A stretch of DNA of 64,000 nucleotides from Amaranthus tricolor. Lineage: Eukaryota > Streptophyta > Magnoliopsida > Caryophyllales > Amaranthaceae. Below are positions 45,797-58,178 of the stretch, piece by piece. Below the pieces are notes generated by a model that was not told the DNA's origin, searched no databases, and saw only the letters and a list, made by a program, of their open reading frames with translations. Numbering within the stretch: position 1 is the stretch's first letter; each line of letters begins with the position of its first letter. The stretch is from assembly GCF_026212465.1 (NCBI RefSeq), contig NC_080055.1:21420752-21484751 (forward strand). Direction: 5' to 3'. A program made the position numbers and the translations under genes.

Positions 45797-48700
45797 ATGT
45801 CTGCTGATTCCATCAACGATTTCACATCCAACAATTTCAATTCTCGTATCATTGATCTCACCACCGATCCGAGCACCGTTTTTTACATCCACCCCTCCGA
45901 CACCACCGCCCAATCCTTCGTCTCTGAAAAATTCGAAGGGCAAAACTTCATCACCTGGAAATCTTCTATGATTATTGGTCTTTCCACTAAAAATAAAATG
46001 TGTTTTGTTGATGGATCCTCACACAAACCATCACCCACTGCCCCTTTATATCAAGCCTGGATTTGCTGTAATGATATGGTCAGAGGATGGATCCTCAAGT
46101 CTTTAAGCCCTATTATTGCCAAAAGTGTTTTCTTCTTCAAGACTGCTCAAGAAATGTGGCAAAATCTTGAAGAACGTTATGGCCATACTAGTTCTACACA
46201 ACTCTTTGCTATCCAAGAAGAAATAGCCACTATACAACAAGATAATGATGATATAGCTGTTTTCTATGCCAAACTCAAAGTGCTTTGGGATGAATTAGAT
46301 GAGGTCAGCCCTTTGCCTACTTGTGAATGCCTCCGCTGTACTTGCAACCTCACATCCAAATTCCTTAAGGTTCTCCATGAACAACGCCTCATGCAATTCC
46401 TGATGAAGTTAAAAGATGAATACAGAAAAATTCGAAGTAATATCATCATGATGCATCCTTTGCCCAGTATCACAGAAGCATACAAGATGGTCTTACAAGA
46501 GCAACACCACACCACTCTCACACAAAATAAGACTCATCCTGAACCTCTTGCTTTTACTGCTGACAAACTCCCACCCAAACAATTTCCCTCAAATAGATCT
46601 TACATCAACAAAGGTAGACACATCCCTCACAAAGGTATTCTACCTACATACAAAGGAATAACCACAAAGACTTCCATCTTACATTGTGCCCACTGCCACT
46701 GTCCTGGACACACCATTGATAGATGCTACAAGCTCCATGGATACCCTAAAGATTACAGAACTCAAAACCAAAAGAAGTTTGCTCATCATTCCCAACTTGA
46801 CATACCAGAAGAGGTCTCTACTCCTTCAAGATCTGTTGATATGATGCATACAAATTTTACTAAAGAATAATACTCACAGCTCCTCAATCTCCTTGAAAAA
46901 CAAAATTCTGATGCTCTTTCCACTCCAAAGCAATCTACTGATCAAAATCTACACACTGCCTTCCTTGCAGGTAACATTTGTCTTTTATCTCACATTGAAA
47001 ATAATTGGATCCTTGATAGTGGAGCTACTGATCACTTTTGCCTAATCTCCAAATGTTCCACACATACAAAAACATTGAGAATCAACACACCTTCATTACC
47101 ATTCCTAATGGCACAAAGATACAAGTCACACACATTGGCACTATTTTTTTAACAAAAAATCTTCAATTAAAAGATGTCTTATATGTTCCAGATTTCCAAT
47201 TCAACCTCATCTCTGTCCATAAACTTTGCAAAAACCTGAATTGTAAAATTACTTTTAATAATCACAATTGTTTTTTACAGGGTCCTACCCTTCACAAGAA
47301 GATAGTTCTTGGTAAAATGAAATCTGGCCTTTACTATGCTAAAGAAGATTTCTCCAGTAATTCACAACAACCCTCTTCTTCTATTCCTTCTGCAGGCAAT
47401 GTCACCTCTTCTTTAAGCATCTACACACAACAAGCTAAACTTTGGCACTTAAGAATGGGTCACCTTCCTTTTTCGAAGCTTTGTCATGTTCTTCCTTTTT
47501 TTAAAAACAAACCAAAATACATTGATACTATCTGTCAAATATGCCTTGCATCCAAACAATGCAAATTATCCTTTCCTACTAGTGAAATAAAAAGTAATAA
47601 ATCTTTTCATTTACTTCATATTGATGTATGGGGACCATATAAACATGCTACCCCAAGCAACTGTAATTTTTTCCTCACTATAGTTGATGATTTTACTAGA
47701 TATACATGGATTCATTTACTTCAACACAAATCTGACTCTGTTAATGTTTTACCAAAGTTCATAGCATATATTGAAAATCAATTTCAAAGCAATGTTCATA
47801 TTATCAGAACAGATAATGCCAAAGAATTGTGTGAAGGTCCCATTAAAGATTTTTATTACACAAAAGGAATCACTCACCATACTAGCTGCATCAATACTCC
47901 ACAACAAAATGGTGTTGTTGAACGTAAGCACAGACACCTATTGAACACAGCTAGAGCTTTATCTTTTCAAGCTAACTTACCTCCCACCTATTGGGGAGAA
48001 TGTTTACTTTGTGCAACATATTTAATCAATAGAATGCCTCTATCTATCCTTAAACACAAATCACCTTATGAATTATTACATCAATCCCCTCCTGTGCTTG
48101 ATCATCTCAGAACCTTTGGATGTCTATGCTTTGTCACTACATCTAAGGTCCACAGAACAAAATTTGATTCCAGGGCGGATGCTTGTGTTTTCTTGGGATA
48201 TTCTCTCACACAGAAAGGGTACAAAGTTTTAAATTTACTCAATCACAAAGTCTTTGTTAGCAGAGATGTTATCTTCCATGAAAAACATTTTCCTTATCAT
48301 AACCAATTCAGCACCAACAATTCCAAACAACCTTTTCAATTTTTCCTCCCTGCTGACACAACACAACCTCACTCTCTTCATTATCTCACTGATGATCCCT
48401 ACCCAACTTATTCCATTTCTCCCCTACAAACACCCAACTCAGGCTCTCCACATCCCATACCTCTTAACACTGATAAACCAAGCAACCAACCTCCTATTGA
48501 CAACAATACACATATTCCCCCCAGAACCTCTACTAGAATCTCCCATCCCCCATCATACTTAAATGATTATGTGTGTTCTAATATAATTTCTGATATTTCT
48601 ACTCAACATTGGTGTAATCTGGTTACCTTGGATAACATTCCCACTAACAGTAAGTCCATTGTTTATGATACATCTCAATTCATTGAACCCACAACATATA

Positions 48701-50226
48701 AACAAGCATGTAAAGATAACAGGTGGATACAGGCCATGAATACAAAAATCACAGCCTTGAAAGCCAACAACACTTGGTCCTTAGTTGATCTCCCACCAGG
48801 TAAGAAGCCCATTGGATGTAAATGGGTCTATAAAATCAAACTCAAAGCTGATGGAAGCATTGAACGCTTCAAAGCAAGGTTAGTTGCAAGAGGTTACACA
48901 CAAACACATGGTGTGGATTATGATGAGACCTTTTCTCCTGTTGTCAAATTCTCAACCATCAGAACCATCATTGCTATTGCTGCTACTAAAGGTTGGTTTC
49001 TTTCTCAACTTGATGTAAATAACGCTTTCTTACATGGAGACCTTCATGAGGAAGTTTATATGAAGCTGCCCACAGGTATTCCTAATCCTAACAACAAAGT
49101 GTGTAAATTACACAAATCTCTATATGGGTTAAAACAATCATCAAGACAATGGTTTGCTAAACTCCACAATGAATTACTCCTTCAAGGATTTAAACAGTCC
49201 AAGAATGATTACTCTTTGTTTATACATACCACTGATTCTTTACTAACTATAGTTGCCATTTATGTTGATGACATTATTATCACAGGTAACAACCCCAAAG
49301 TTATTACCCAGCTCAAAGATCATCTGCATAAAGTCTTCAGCATCAAAGATTTAGGAAGATTGTAGTATTTCCTTGGCATTGAAGTATCCTATGTTCCACA
49401 AGGCATCATTCTCTCACAGCATAAATACACCAAGGACATTCTCCAAGCCAGTGCTTTAAAAGATTTCAAAGCTGCCATCACTCCTTTACCTCAAAACATG
49501 AAGTTAAGCTCCACTGAAGGAACCCTCCTTGCTGACCCTCTATATTATAGAAGCATAGTGGGCAAGTTGAATTTCCTCACTAATACCAGACCTGACCTGG
49601 CATACTCTGTTCAACATCTAAGTCAATTCATACAACAACCAAGAGACACTCACCTTCAAGCTCTTCATCACACTCTTGGCTATATTGCTCAAACTTCTGG
49701 ACAAGGTATTCTCATGAATGGAGCTGACAAACTCACATTACAAGCCTTTTGTGATTCTGACTGGGCATCATGCCCTGATTCAAGAAAATCTATATCTGGC
49801 TACATCTCACAACTTGGCAAATCTCCTATTTCATGGAAATCCAAGAAACAAGCCACTGTTTCAAGATCCTTTGCAGAAGCTGAATACAAAGCTATGGCAA
49901 ATGCATCTGCTGAAGTCACATGGCTGGTACGCCTGCTAAAGGATCTTAACATCCCTGTTCTTGAACCTGTCACTCTTCATTGTAATAATCAAGCTGCCAT
50001 CTACATAGCCAAGAACCCCGTTTTCCATGAAAGAACAAAATACATTGCCATAGATTGCCATTTCACAAGAGAAAAAGTAATGGAAGGTCTCATTCAATTA
50101 ACCTATCTTCCAACTTCTTCCCAAATTGCTGACATATTCACTAAAATTCTTCCCTCACATCAATTCAACAAACTCATGACCAATCTTGGCATGTTACCTC
50201 AGCCTAGATTGAGGGGGGGGTGTTAA
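45797..50226 (+). pseudogene. Copia gag-pol, three lesions
   Basis: Gag begins at 45797 (MSADSIND; an upstream ATG at 45608 lies in a T-rich leader). Gag domain: NFITWKSSM, LEERYG; zinc knuckle C-x2-C-x4-H-x4-C (CAHCHCPGHTIDRC). TAA at 46868-46870 interrupts it. The protease motif LDSGATDHF is near 47010, then a one-base frame change lies at about 47035. Integrase: H-H-C-C finger (LRMGHL; CQICLASK), HIDVWGPY, RTDNAKEL, PQQNGVVERKHR. RT: KARLVARGY, QLDVNNAFLHGDL, YVDDIIITG; TAG at 49363-49365 stops it after LGRL. RNase H: CDSDWA, AEAEYKAM, DCHFTREKV. The final TAA (50224-50226) is formed by the first bases of the right LTR. Despite young LTRs this copy could move only with proteins from elsewhere. 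Confidence 0.93.
50211..50220 (+). promoter_or_regulatory. Polypurine tract of the Copia element
   Basis: GAGGGGGGGG immediately before the right LTR, where plus-strand priming occurs. It also encodes the last residues of pol (RGG). Confidence 0.85.
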
Positions 50227-50404
50227 GAATACTACTTATGCCCATGAACATATTTCATAATTCCTTTTTTTACCCCTTTTATTTTCATTTCATGTAATAT
50301 AAATAGTTCTTTTTTTCATGAGTTTTGTAATGGGATTATATTAATTATGTTCAAATAAAGTTTCTGTATGTTTGATCTCATGCGTTCCTCTTTCCCTTTT
50401 AACA
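50221..50404 (+). repeat. Right LTR of the Copia element
   Basis: 184 bases, one difference from the left LTR. The first six bases also provide the end of the pol frame. Confidence 0.95.
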
Positions 50405-50409
50405 AGTAC

Positions 50410-51780
50410 CGAATCATCTTGTGTTGGAGGTGATTTTGATCACCTTGTAGCTCACAAAATGATAAACACATTAGAGGCTCATGATGAGTGTTCAATAAGG
50501 GGTGACTATTTAAGGTATGGAACTTTGTTTAAAGAAAGAAGAAGGTGCAAGAAGGGGTGCTCAATGGTTGTCTCGAACAAGACAAAATGCATTTGTAGTG
50601 TGCACTCGACACTCATTGAATGTCCTATTCAAGGGCTTTTTCTACGATTTCCATTTTAACTCAATGCTTGGGGGGCACGTTATGTATTATGTATGGTTAT
50701 TCTAATCATTTTGTGGACTATATAATAACGCTAAATCAACTTTAGAAAGGTGTGAAGGTTAATATAAAGAGAGAAAATAAGGTTAAATAAACTTTAATGT
50801 AAGTTATAGAGTAACAGATTTATGCTATTGTCTTTATCCATTACTAACAAAAAGATTAACCTTTTTTGAAATGGAATTGAATTAAAAGGGTATCATAAAA
50901 AACTATATAAGGCAAGAAAAAATGATTTTATCTCTCATGTGTACAATTTAGCCTAGCCTTCACTATTAATTTATAAGTACAAACCAAAATCCTAAGTACA
51001 ACCCAAAATCCTTATTTTTAAGAACAAGAGACATAAAGGCTACAAACTACATCCCCAAATCAAGGATACACAAAGATACGATCTTGTAATAGAGAAGCAA
51101 GAAATGATGAGAATGCATGTAGAGACCGTTGCTTATAGAATAAGTACAACAAAGAAAAACAAGCTAGGAATCGCGCAAGAGAAAAAAGGGAAAAGAAGCA
51201 AAGATGATATATCTATGGATATTGTTCAAAACTCTAAGTAGAATTTGGAGGAATGGTAGCATATTCGTGTTATTAAGTTGAATTGGTTAAATTATATTCC
51301 TTTGTTACATAGAATTTGGGCAAATTATATCCTATTTAAAGAATATTATTTTGTGACTTTTCATATTTAAAACGAATTCGATTTTCGAAAAATAATATCA
51401 TAATTCGATTTAGCCATAGATCTGAGAGTCCAAATTGAAGCAATTCAGTTTACATAAAATTCAAATCCATTTGAAATTGGTGTTCAAAAAAATTAACATT
51501 TATTTAGAGCAAATTCAAGAATTTGCAAAATGGAATTTGAGGCAACTCAATGAGACAACGAAGGTATGTAGGGGGAATTCAATAGTACACCATTTGAGAA
51601 AGAATAAAAAAGAAAAAAAAGTCATTAGCAAAAGGAGAAAAGGAATGTGAAGAAAACCTTGCAGTTGATCGGATCGAACCAAAACAAGCAATTCTTCCTC
51701 TCCAGCACCATAATTCTCCATAATCAATCATCTCCAAACTGAATCAACCCTCAAATTGACCCCAAATTTCCAGATCTCCA
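50410..51780. other. Intergenic region and 5' UTR of TML
   Basis: AT-rich with short ORFs only. The last 130 or so bases before 51781 are likely 5' leader. No transposon end is recognised. Confidence 0.4.
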
Positions 51781-53706
51781 ATGTCTTGTTTAGCTCTTTC
51801 ACTTCAACCCATTAACGGGCCCGACATCCTCCTCCAAACTCGAGAATGGTTCCCTCCAGCCCGAGCTCTCGTCGCTGTTTCTTCCTTCCGCAACACCCGT
51901 CTTGCATTTTCATCATCTTCTCTGTCTTCAAAAAACCATCAAACCCACCAAAACGACGACGTTTCTAGCGATCCTACAATTGTCGGGGATGATCCATTAG
52001 CCGCTTCTAGTGGTCAGGTAATTGTGGGTGTTGAATCTCGTTACCGTGTTGTTTATCGATTAGTTAATTCAATTTACGTTTTGGGTGTTACAACTGTTGA
52101 TGATGATAACAATAATAATGTTTTTGAGTGTATTAGCATTGTTAATCAAGCCGTTAGTGTTGTTGTTACTGCTTGTAGAGGTGTTGATGTTACACCTGAG
52201 AAATTAGGTAAGAAATATGCTGAGATTTATATGGCTTTGGATATTGTTCTAAGGGGTGTTAGTAATATTAGGTTAGCTGCTATGTTGTCGTCGATGCACG
52301 GTGAGAGTATTGCTAAAATGGTACATTCTGCTATTGATTCTGAGAATAAGGTTAGAGGGGCGAATAATTGGGCGTCTGTTGAAGGGTTAGCAGTTGAACA
52401 TGAGGCGGGTATTGAGGCTTTTTCGAGTGTGAGGTTTGAGTTGCCTAGTGAGACAATTGCGGCTGGAGATGAGGTGGCCGCGAGTATTGGGCAGATGGGC
52501 CAAGTGGGGTTAGGTGAGCAGGAAGGTGGGTTGAAGGGAGTGGAGGAGGAGCAGGAGGTGAAAGATCCGTTTGCGGCCAGTGATGCGATCAATAAACCGG
52601 AGTCATTAGTTGGGGAGTTTAAGAAAGATAAGGATGTGACTTCAGATATGACTAAAGCATTGGTGGGGCTTGAGGTGACTCCGTTGCCTCCTGCTGAGGC
52701 TGCTCAGCCTACACATATTGCGGTGGAAGGGTTTGAAGGGAATTATGGTGGTATTGAGTTTGGGAATGAGGAGGCATCGCTTAGGGAGACATTTGAAGGG
52801 TTTAGTGATGCGTTTGGTGGTGGGTTGGATGCTTCGGAGTTTGTGGGAACAACAAAAGCTGCAAAGAGGGAGGGTCTTGGTGGGCTTGAGTTGTTACAGA
52901 CTGGGTCTGATGGGGCTCCTGTTACTGCAACTGCTGCAGCAGGGACTCCACTTGAGAATCTCTTGGTGCAGAAGACAGAGATGAAAGGCCCTGAGATGTA
53001 TGTTGTTGAGGAGATCAATGCAGAGTTTAGGGAGTCTTTGCTTACTAGAGTGGGATTGGTGGGTGTGATTTATTTGAGAACGTTACCTCCAAAGACATCG
53101 GGTGATAAAGAAACTGAATTCTCGTTTAGGATTGAGGGTACAAATGCTGTCAAGAGAACTGTTGCACAAAGTTCTCGAGCTAGCAGTCTGGGCAATGGGA
53201 TGTTTCATGTTCGAACTGCAGCCTCCGAAGAGCCTTTACCTATTCTGAAGTACAGTTTGATGCCCCAGATGACCCCAATTCCTTTGCGAGTTAGGCTTGT
53301 TAAACGTCATGTTGGGACCTTATTTTCAGTCATGATACAATATGTTTCAAATCCTGATTTGTCGGCACCCCTCAATGATGTAACATTTACTCTCAAACTA
53401 CCAGTTGATCCTACTCTACTGAATGTCTCTCCTAAGGCTGTCTTGAATAGATCTGAGAAAGAATTAAAATGGCATGTACAAGAGATCCCATTAAAGGGTA
53501 CTCCTGGGAAGCTTAGGGCGCGAATGCCTGTTGATATAAATGAAGAAGATACTGAAGAAGAAATTGATGTTGTGTGTTATGTTAAGTTTTCAGTCAAAGG
53601 AGCCAAGACACTCTCTGGTATTTCACTTTGGCCTGCTGCTGAAGCTAAAACAGACTTTTACGTGGTAGATCACAAGGTGGAAAGTGGAACTTACATGTGC
53701 AATTGA
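51781..53706 (+). CDS. TML: TML, TPLATE-complex muniscin-like subunit, 641 aa
   Basis: A single uninterrupted ORF of 641 aa. The N-terminus (MSCLALSLQP, DILLQTREWFPPARALV, SFRNTRLAF) and the length agree with Arabidopsis TML as I recall it (about 640 aa). An N-terminal helical part (YRVVYRLVNSIYVLGV; LGKKYAEIYMALDIVLRG, about 80-160) precedes a long acidic low-complexity linker (about 220-390; DPFAASDA; GFSDAFGGGLDASEF). The C-terminal mu-homology domain starts at about 405 (NAEFRESLLTRVGLVGVIYLR) and includes KYSLMPQMTPIPLRVRL and LPVDPTLLNVSP. TML belongs to the eight-subunit TPLATE adaptor complex at the plasma membrane in clathrin-mediated endocytosis. It lacks the F-BAR domain of animal muniscins. 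The start is fixed by the conserved N-terminus. Confidence 0.93.
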   Translation: MSCLALSLQPINGPDILLQTREWFPPARALVAVSSFRNTRLAFSSSSLSSKNHQTHQNDDVSSDPTIVGDDPLAASSGQVIVGVESRYRVVYRLVNSIYVLGVTTVDDDNNNNVFECISIVNQAVSVVVTACRGVDVTPEKLGKKYAEIYMALDIVLRGVSNIRLAAMLSSMHGESIAKMVHSAIDSENKVRGANNWASVEGLAVEHEAGIEAFSSVRFELPSETIAAGDEVAASIGQMGQVGLGEQEGGLKGVEEEQEVKDPFAASDAINKPESLVGEFKKDKDVTSDMTKALVGLEVTPLPPAEAAQPTHIAVEGFEGNYGGIEFGNEEASLRETFEGFSDAFGGGLDASEFVGTTKAAKREGLGGLELLQTGSDGAPVTATAAAGTPLENLLVQKTEMKGPEMYVVEEINAEFRESLLTRVGLVGVIYLRTLPPKTSGDKETEFSFRIEGTNAVKRTVAQSSRASSLGNGMFHVRTAASEEPLPILKYSLMPQMTPIPLRVRLVKRHVGTLFSVMIQYVSNPDLSAPLNDVTFTLKLPVDPTLLNVSPKAVLNRSEKELKWHVQEIPLKGTPGKLRARMPVDINEEDTEEEIDVVCYVKFSVKGAKTLSGISLWPAAEAKTDFYVVDHKVESGTYMCN

Positions 53707-55539
53707 CCGGCCATTATGACTTGGTATATTCTCACTCCATTACATTATATCTTATTGATTCTCTTGAGTCTTAATGAGTGGTTACTCTTGTAAAATGTTT
53801 TTTTTAATCATTTGCCTGAAGTAGAGCATGTAGCTTTTGGCTTGATTTTTCCTGATTTGGAAGGTGTGTGTGCTTGCGGCTTCAAAGGTTTCTTTTACCT
53901 TTTGTCTTTGTTTTTTTTTGTATTTTGTAGTTGATCTCATTTCTTATAGAATCTATTGCAAATTTTATTCTTTTAAATATTCTACATTATATTCATCTAA
54001 GAAACAAGATACTATACAGTTGAAAAGCACTTAATGTTGGTATTTCAAATTCTGTTGTTAATCAACTTTAACAAACCATTCCCTTGAAATTGTTTTGGAG
54101 TTTGCTATTTTGGGGAATTTTTAAAGTAGATTTCCCAAAAACCAATACCACTTCAAATTGTGCAGAAAGACAAAAGTGCAAAAATGCGATAACAGTCGCT
54201 GTTGTGGTAACAAACTCAATGGTGCAAAAATGGGGTGATGCAGTTGTAACACCGATTCGATAATTTTGAAACCTTTACGATAAGAATGGTACAATATGAT
54301 GCAACTTTGTTTTGCTCTATGATACAATTCGATGCAACCTTGTTGTACTGCCAAATATCGACCTAAATTGTGAAATATCGTTTGAAATGGCCTGAAATGT
54401 GGTTTTTTACACCTTTACAATGCAAGTAATACCGATTCTATAATTTTGAAAACCGTTATGTTAAGAATGATACTATACGATGCAACCTTGTTTTGCACTA
54501 TGAGAAAGACTGTAATTAGACTGATTAAATATTATGTATGAGGGGAGAAGAAGCTTGACAAAGAATTAGTATAGTAAGATTTGGAGCAGATGTTTTAAAT
54601 TAATATTTCCTCTTGTGATCAAGTTTTAAGTGTCTAAGTGCCATATGTTATCAATTCTAAAGGTTAGATGGGTGCTTTGGTTGACATGAGAAATTCAAGT
54701 AAATTGGTCGGGTATATTTCACTTATTTTTTTGTTGAAGAGGTCCTGGATTTGAGGATGAGTAGAAGATCACTATGGAAATAGTTAAGGAGCTAATAGTT
54801 TGGTGACATACATAATGTTCAAAGTCAAATAGCGAATATAAAGCTTTTATCCATGGAAATTGTGTCGTATCTTTATCAAATCGTGACGTGCCAAGTCATG
54901 CCATGCTTAGTCATCTAAAAATGAGTCCCATGTACGACCCAGAACCACGTGCCATCGTAGTGTGCTCGTGTAGGTGCACATGCCGACCTAATAATTTTTT
55001 TGCCTTTTCTTTTATTTTTTTCCACTTTGAATTACATAAAATAAATGATTGTATGCTGTAAAAGTTTTACATTTGTTCACCAAATCCGTTTTAAGTCAAA
55101 TGTTTCAAGCGGGGTCGAAATCAGGTTTTATGTCTACATTGATTTTCACTTCATTGTAAATCCATTCTTAAAGTTGGGTAAATGTCGAGTCAAGTTTGTT
55201 TTGACCCCTTGCACATATTTATTTATTTCTTTATTTAAACATGTGTAAATTTGTATTTTTATTTATTTAGACAATTATACATTTTTATTTTATGTGATAA
55301 TAATTTATGTATCGTGCTGACTGGGCCAACCCACATGGTTGATCCACGTGCCTCTCTCGTGGCACGGTCCGTGTTGTGTTATTTCCTTTTTTATGTGTGC
55401 GGAACGCCTACAACCCACTTTTTTAGTTCTTGTGCCTTGCCGTGCCAACACCATCCACTTCCATCTCCAAAAGCTTTGATTTACACTCTATAAAATGTGT
55501 TCATTTTTTGAATTATCATAACCATCTTTCGTGCCTATA
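53707..55539. other. TML 3' flank and intergenic DNA with a 181-bp tandem duplication
   Basis: 53707-54060 is likely 3' UTR. A unit marked by ACCGATTC(G/T)ATAATTTTGAAA occurs at about 54247 and 54428 (spacing about 181). The rest shows no recognisable feature. Confidence 0.45.
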
Positions 55540-56870
55540 TACAAGAACAAATGAGATTACCAGGATTGCACTAACTATCGAGGAACAAAACTCATGAGTT
55601 ATACCATGAATTTATGGGAAAGACTTACAGAAATATGTATGAGGAGATATACTTCTATATCACATTACGATTTATGTTAGGGAGATCTACAATGAAAGCA
55701 ATTCATCTTATGAAACAAATGATGGAGTACTATAGGGCTAGAAAAAGAGACTTGCACATAGTTTACTTAGAAAAAGCATACGACAAGGTACCAAGAGAAG
55801 TGTTTAGGTGGGTAATGACAAAGAAGGGCATTTCCAGAAAATACATTAATATAATGCAAGATATGTATCGAGAAGTAAAGACAAATCTTAGGTCATGTTG
55901 AGGGTTAACAAATGAGTTTAGAATCACAATTGGCCTTCATCAAAGCTCGACCCTAAGCCCCGTTCTCTTTTCGCAGCAGTCCTAGATGAGATGACGTATT
56001 CGATACAAGGAGACACGCCTTGGTGTATGTTTGCTAATGACATTGTTTTGCTAGATGAGACTAAGGAGTAGGAAAATGCTGAGTTAAAACGATGGAGACA
56101 AGCTTTGGAGTCATGAAGTTTCAAATTAAGTCGGAGCAAGACAGAGTATATTGAGAATACTATTAGCACAAATGAGATAACGAGAGACACTATAAAGATA
56201 GAAGTTTAAAGAAATCGCTTCAAGTGGATGTTTCAAATACCTTTGGCCCATATTTTAGAGTAGTTGGGATGTCCAACGAGATGTGACCCATAGACTTTAG
56301 TGAGTGTTAAAAATGGATAGCGACTAATGGAATATTATGTGATGAAGGTGTGCTCTTAAAGTTAAAGGGTAAGTTTTATTTAACGGCCATTAGACCGACG
56401 CCGACGCTACTATATGGATCAAAATGTTGGGCTTTTAGAAAGTATCATAGTAGAAAGATGAGAATAGCGGAAATGCAAATGCTTTAATGGATGACTGGGC
56501 ATACTTGAGAGATATAATTTGAAATGAAGATATAAGATTGGACTTGAGAGTTGCAAATATTGAGGAAAAGATGAAAGGTAATGGTTAAGATAGTTCGGGC
56601 ATGTGTAAGGATGAAGTATTAGGGAACTGATAAGGACGATAGAAAACTCGAGTTCTAGAGACTTAAAAAGAGGGCGTGAAAGACCAAAATGACTTGGAGG
56701 ACAGAAGTGGAAAATGATCTGAATGACCTAGATTTACAAATTGAGATGTTACAAAATCAGAATGAATGGAGAAGAATCCATGTAGACGACTATTTGAACT
56801 GAATCATTTGTTCATTTAGTTGACCCTAATTTTTTGGAATTAAGGCTCTAGAATTGTTGTTTTGATAATA
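55540..56870 (+). mobile_element. Decayed LINE (RTE-type) reverse transcriptase fragment
   Basis: Translated pieces in several frames line up in order with plant RTE-type LINE reverse transcriptase: CTNYRGTKLMSYTMNLWER (about 55567), GRSTMKAIHLMKQMMEYYRA, LEKAYDKVPREVFRWV (about 55770), an FANDIVLLDETKE-like piece (about 56030), LKGKFYLTAIRPTPTLLYGS (about 56360), AEMQML (about 56470) and FGHV (about 56595). It ends near AATTAAGGCTCTAGAATTGTTG, resembling the usual RTE 3' end. Many stops and shifts. The 5' part (endonuclease) is not seen. Confidence 0.8.
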
Positions 56871-57099
56871 ATGATCTTTTGTGGTTGCAATTCTGATATT
56901 GACATGAGAGTTTCTCTATTGTTAAGCTAGTTGTGCTTGGCATGCTTTGGGATTATTCATCCTTTTATATTCCAGTAGTAGCAGACTATGTTTTTGTAGC
57001 TTTAGTTTATTTGATTGATACTTTAAGCTTCATTAATTTCCTTCTAGGCTTTATCGTAAAGTGAGACGTTTATATTTGCGTAAGTTCTTGTTTAGCCCT

Positions 57100-57720
57100 T
57101 TATGTCTGTCCTTGTTGTCTTCTATAATTGTTTTCCTGATTGTTTAAAGAAACTAAATTGAGCAATGTTGAGAGGATGTTGCTAATATTTAGATAGTTTG
57201 TTGAGCCAAACGGAGGAAGATAGAGGAACTTTGACAATGCACCACCTTCCGTTTGGAGATGAACATTTGACATGACCTCTCTGATCGCTGCCGTAATAAG
57301 GGGAAGTGAATCAAAGTACAAGAATAACTGATTTTTGTCAGCTTTGGGAGTACAAGTGAGATGTTTCCCCATGAGTGTCTGACAGACATTGTTATTCAGT
57401 AGAAGAGATACCACATCTTTTGAGATTAAGATTTTGACAAAGTTGTAGAAGAAGCTTATGTACTTTATATGTGAATCTCATTGTAGCATACGAAAGTAAG
57501 GAGAGAGCGAGTGAGTAAGAGGTACCTAGTATGATTACTGCTTGTTTTTCTTGAAGAGGAAAGAACAGAAGGTGGCATAATTTCTCCAATCATCAGTGGG
57601 GGTAAATCGATAATCATGTTTTCAGAAAGCTGGAAGTTCTTTAAAGCATTAGAATGCAATGGGGCAATTCTTTTCATCACATCTTTTACTTATAAGAATT
57701 TTCCGAGTTATTCAGCATTT
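57100..57720 (-). other. Exon-like pieces of an unrecognised - strand gene or gene fragment
   Basis: Two open stretches on - look protein-like. One is at about 57680-57525 (MKRIAPLHSNALKNF, DLPPLMIGEIMPPSVL, ending near a possible donor G|GTACCT). The other is at about 57445-57100 (VCQTLMGKHLTCTPKADK, FLYFDSLPLITAAIREVMSN, ending at a TAA). Composition is more complex than the flanks. I do not recognise the family, and no further exons were found nearby, so it may be a captured or relic fragment. Confidence 0.3.
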
Positions 57721-58178
57721 CTTGTGGTTTACAATTGGGATTCTCTTGTTTTACCCTAGTACGCAGAGAGAGGTTTCACGCAGGAATTCTGCCATCTTGT
57801 GAAAGTTTAGCATTTATCGTTGTTCAAAATTTAGCATCATACTAAGATATCCATGCTTGCCTCTTGAGTATTGAGTTGAAATGTGCAGTTAGGATAACAC
57901 ATGTTTTATTTCATTAACTAACCGACTTTTCGTTGATGACAACACCTAATTGATCTCTGGTAGATACTTAGTGTCAAAGTATTAGTGAGCTTGAGGTGAT
58001 TATGCTCTAGTGGTTCCTGTCATTTAACAGTTATTCATGGAAACGGTTGATTTTTGCGAAAGCTTCCTTGAAACACGGTTTTAGGGAAGGTTGAGCAAAT
58101 TAGTTTGTTGGGACTTTTGGAAAGGTATAACTTTACGAGTTGCTGTTTTAGGTGTTAGACATAGATATAAATATTTAA

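Larger units (their letters stand above)
45175..50404 (+). mobile_element. Copia LTR retrotransposon, full length, recently inserted
   Basis: 184-bp LTRs at 45175-45358 and 50221-50404 differ at one base (GATTATG versus AATTATG). A perfect AGTAC duplication flanks the element (45170-45174 and 50405-50409). The primer-binding site TGGTATCAG complementary to initiator tRNA-Met follows the left LTR at once (45359). A GAGGGGGGGG polypurine tract (50211-50220) precedes the right LTR. Domain order is gag-protease-integrase-RT-RNase H, the Copia order. Size and short LTRs suggest an Ale/Retrofit-like lineage (uncertain). It inserted between the ADIP/SSX2IP-like gene and TML. Confidence 0.95.
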
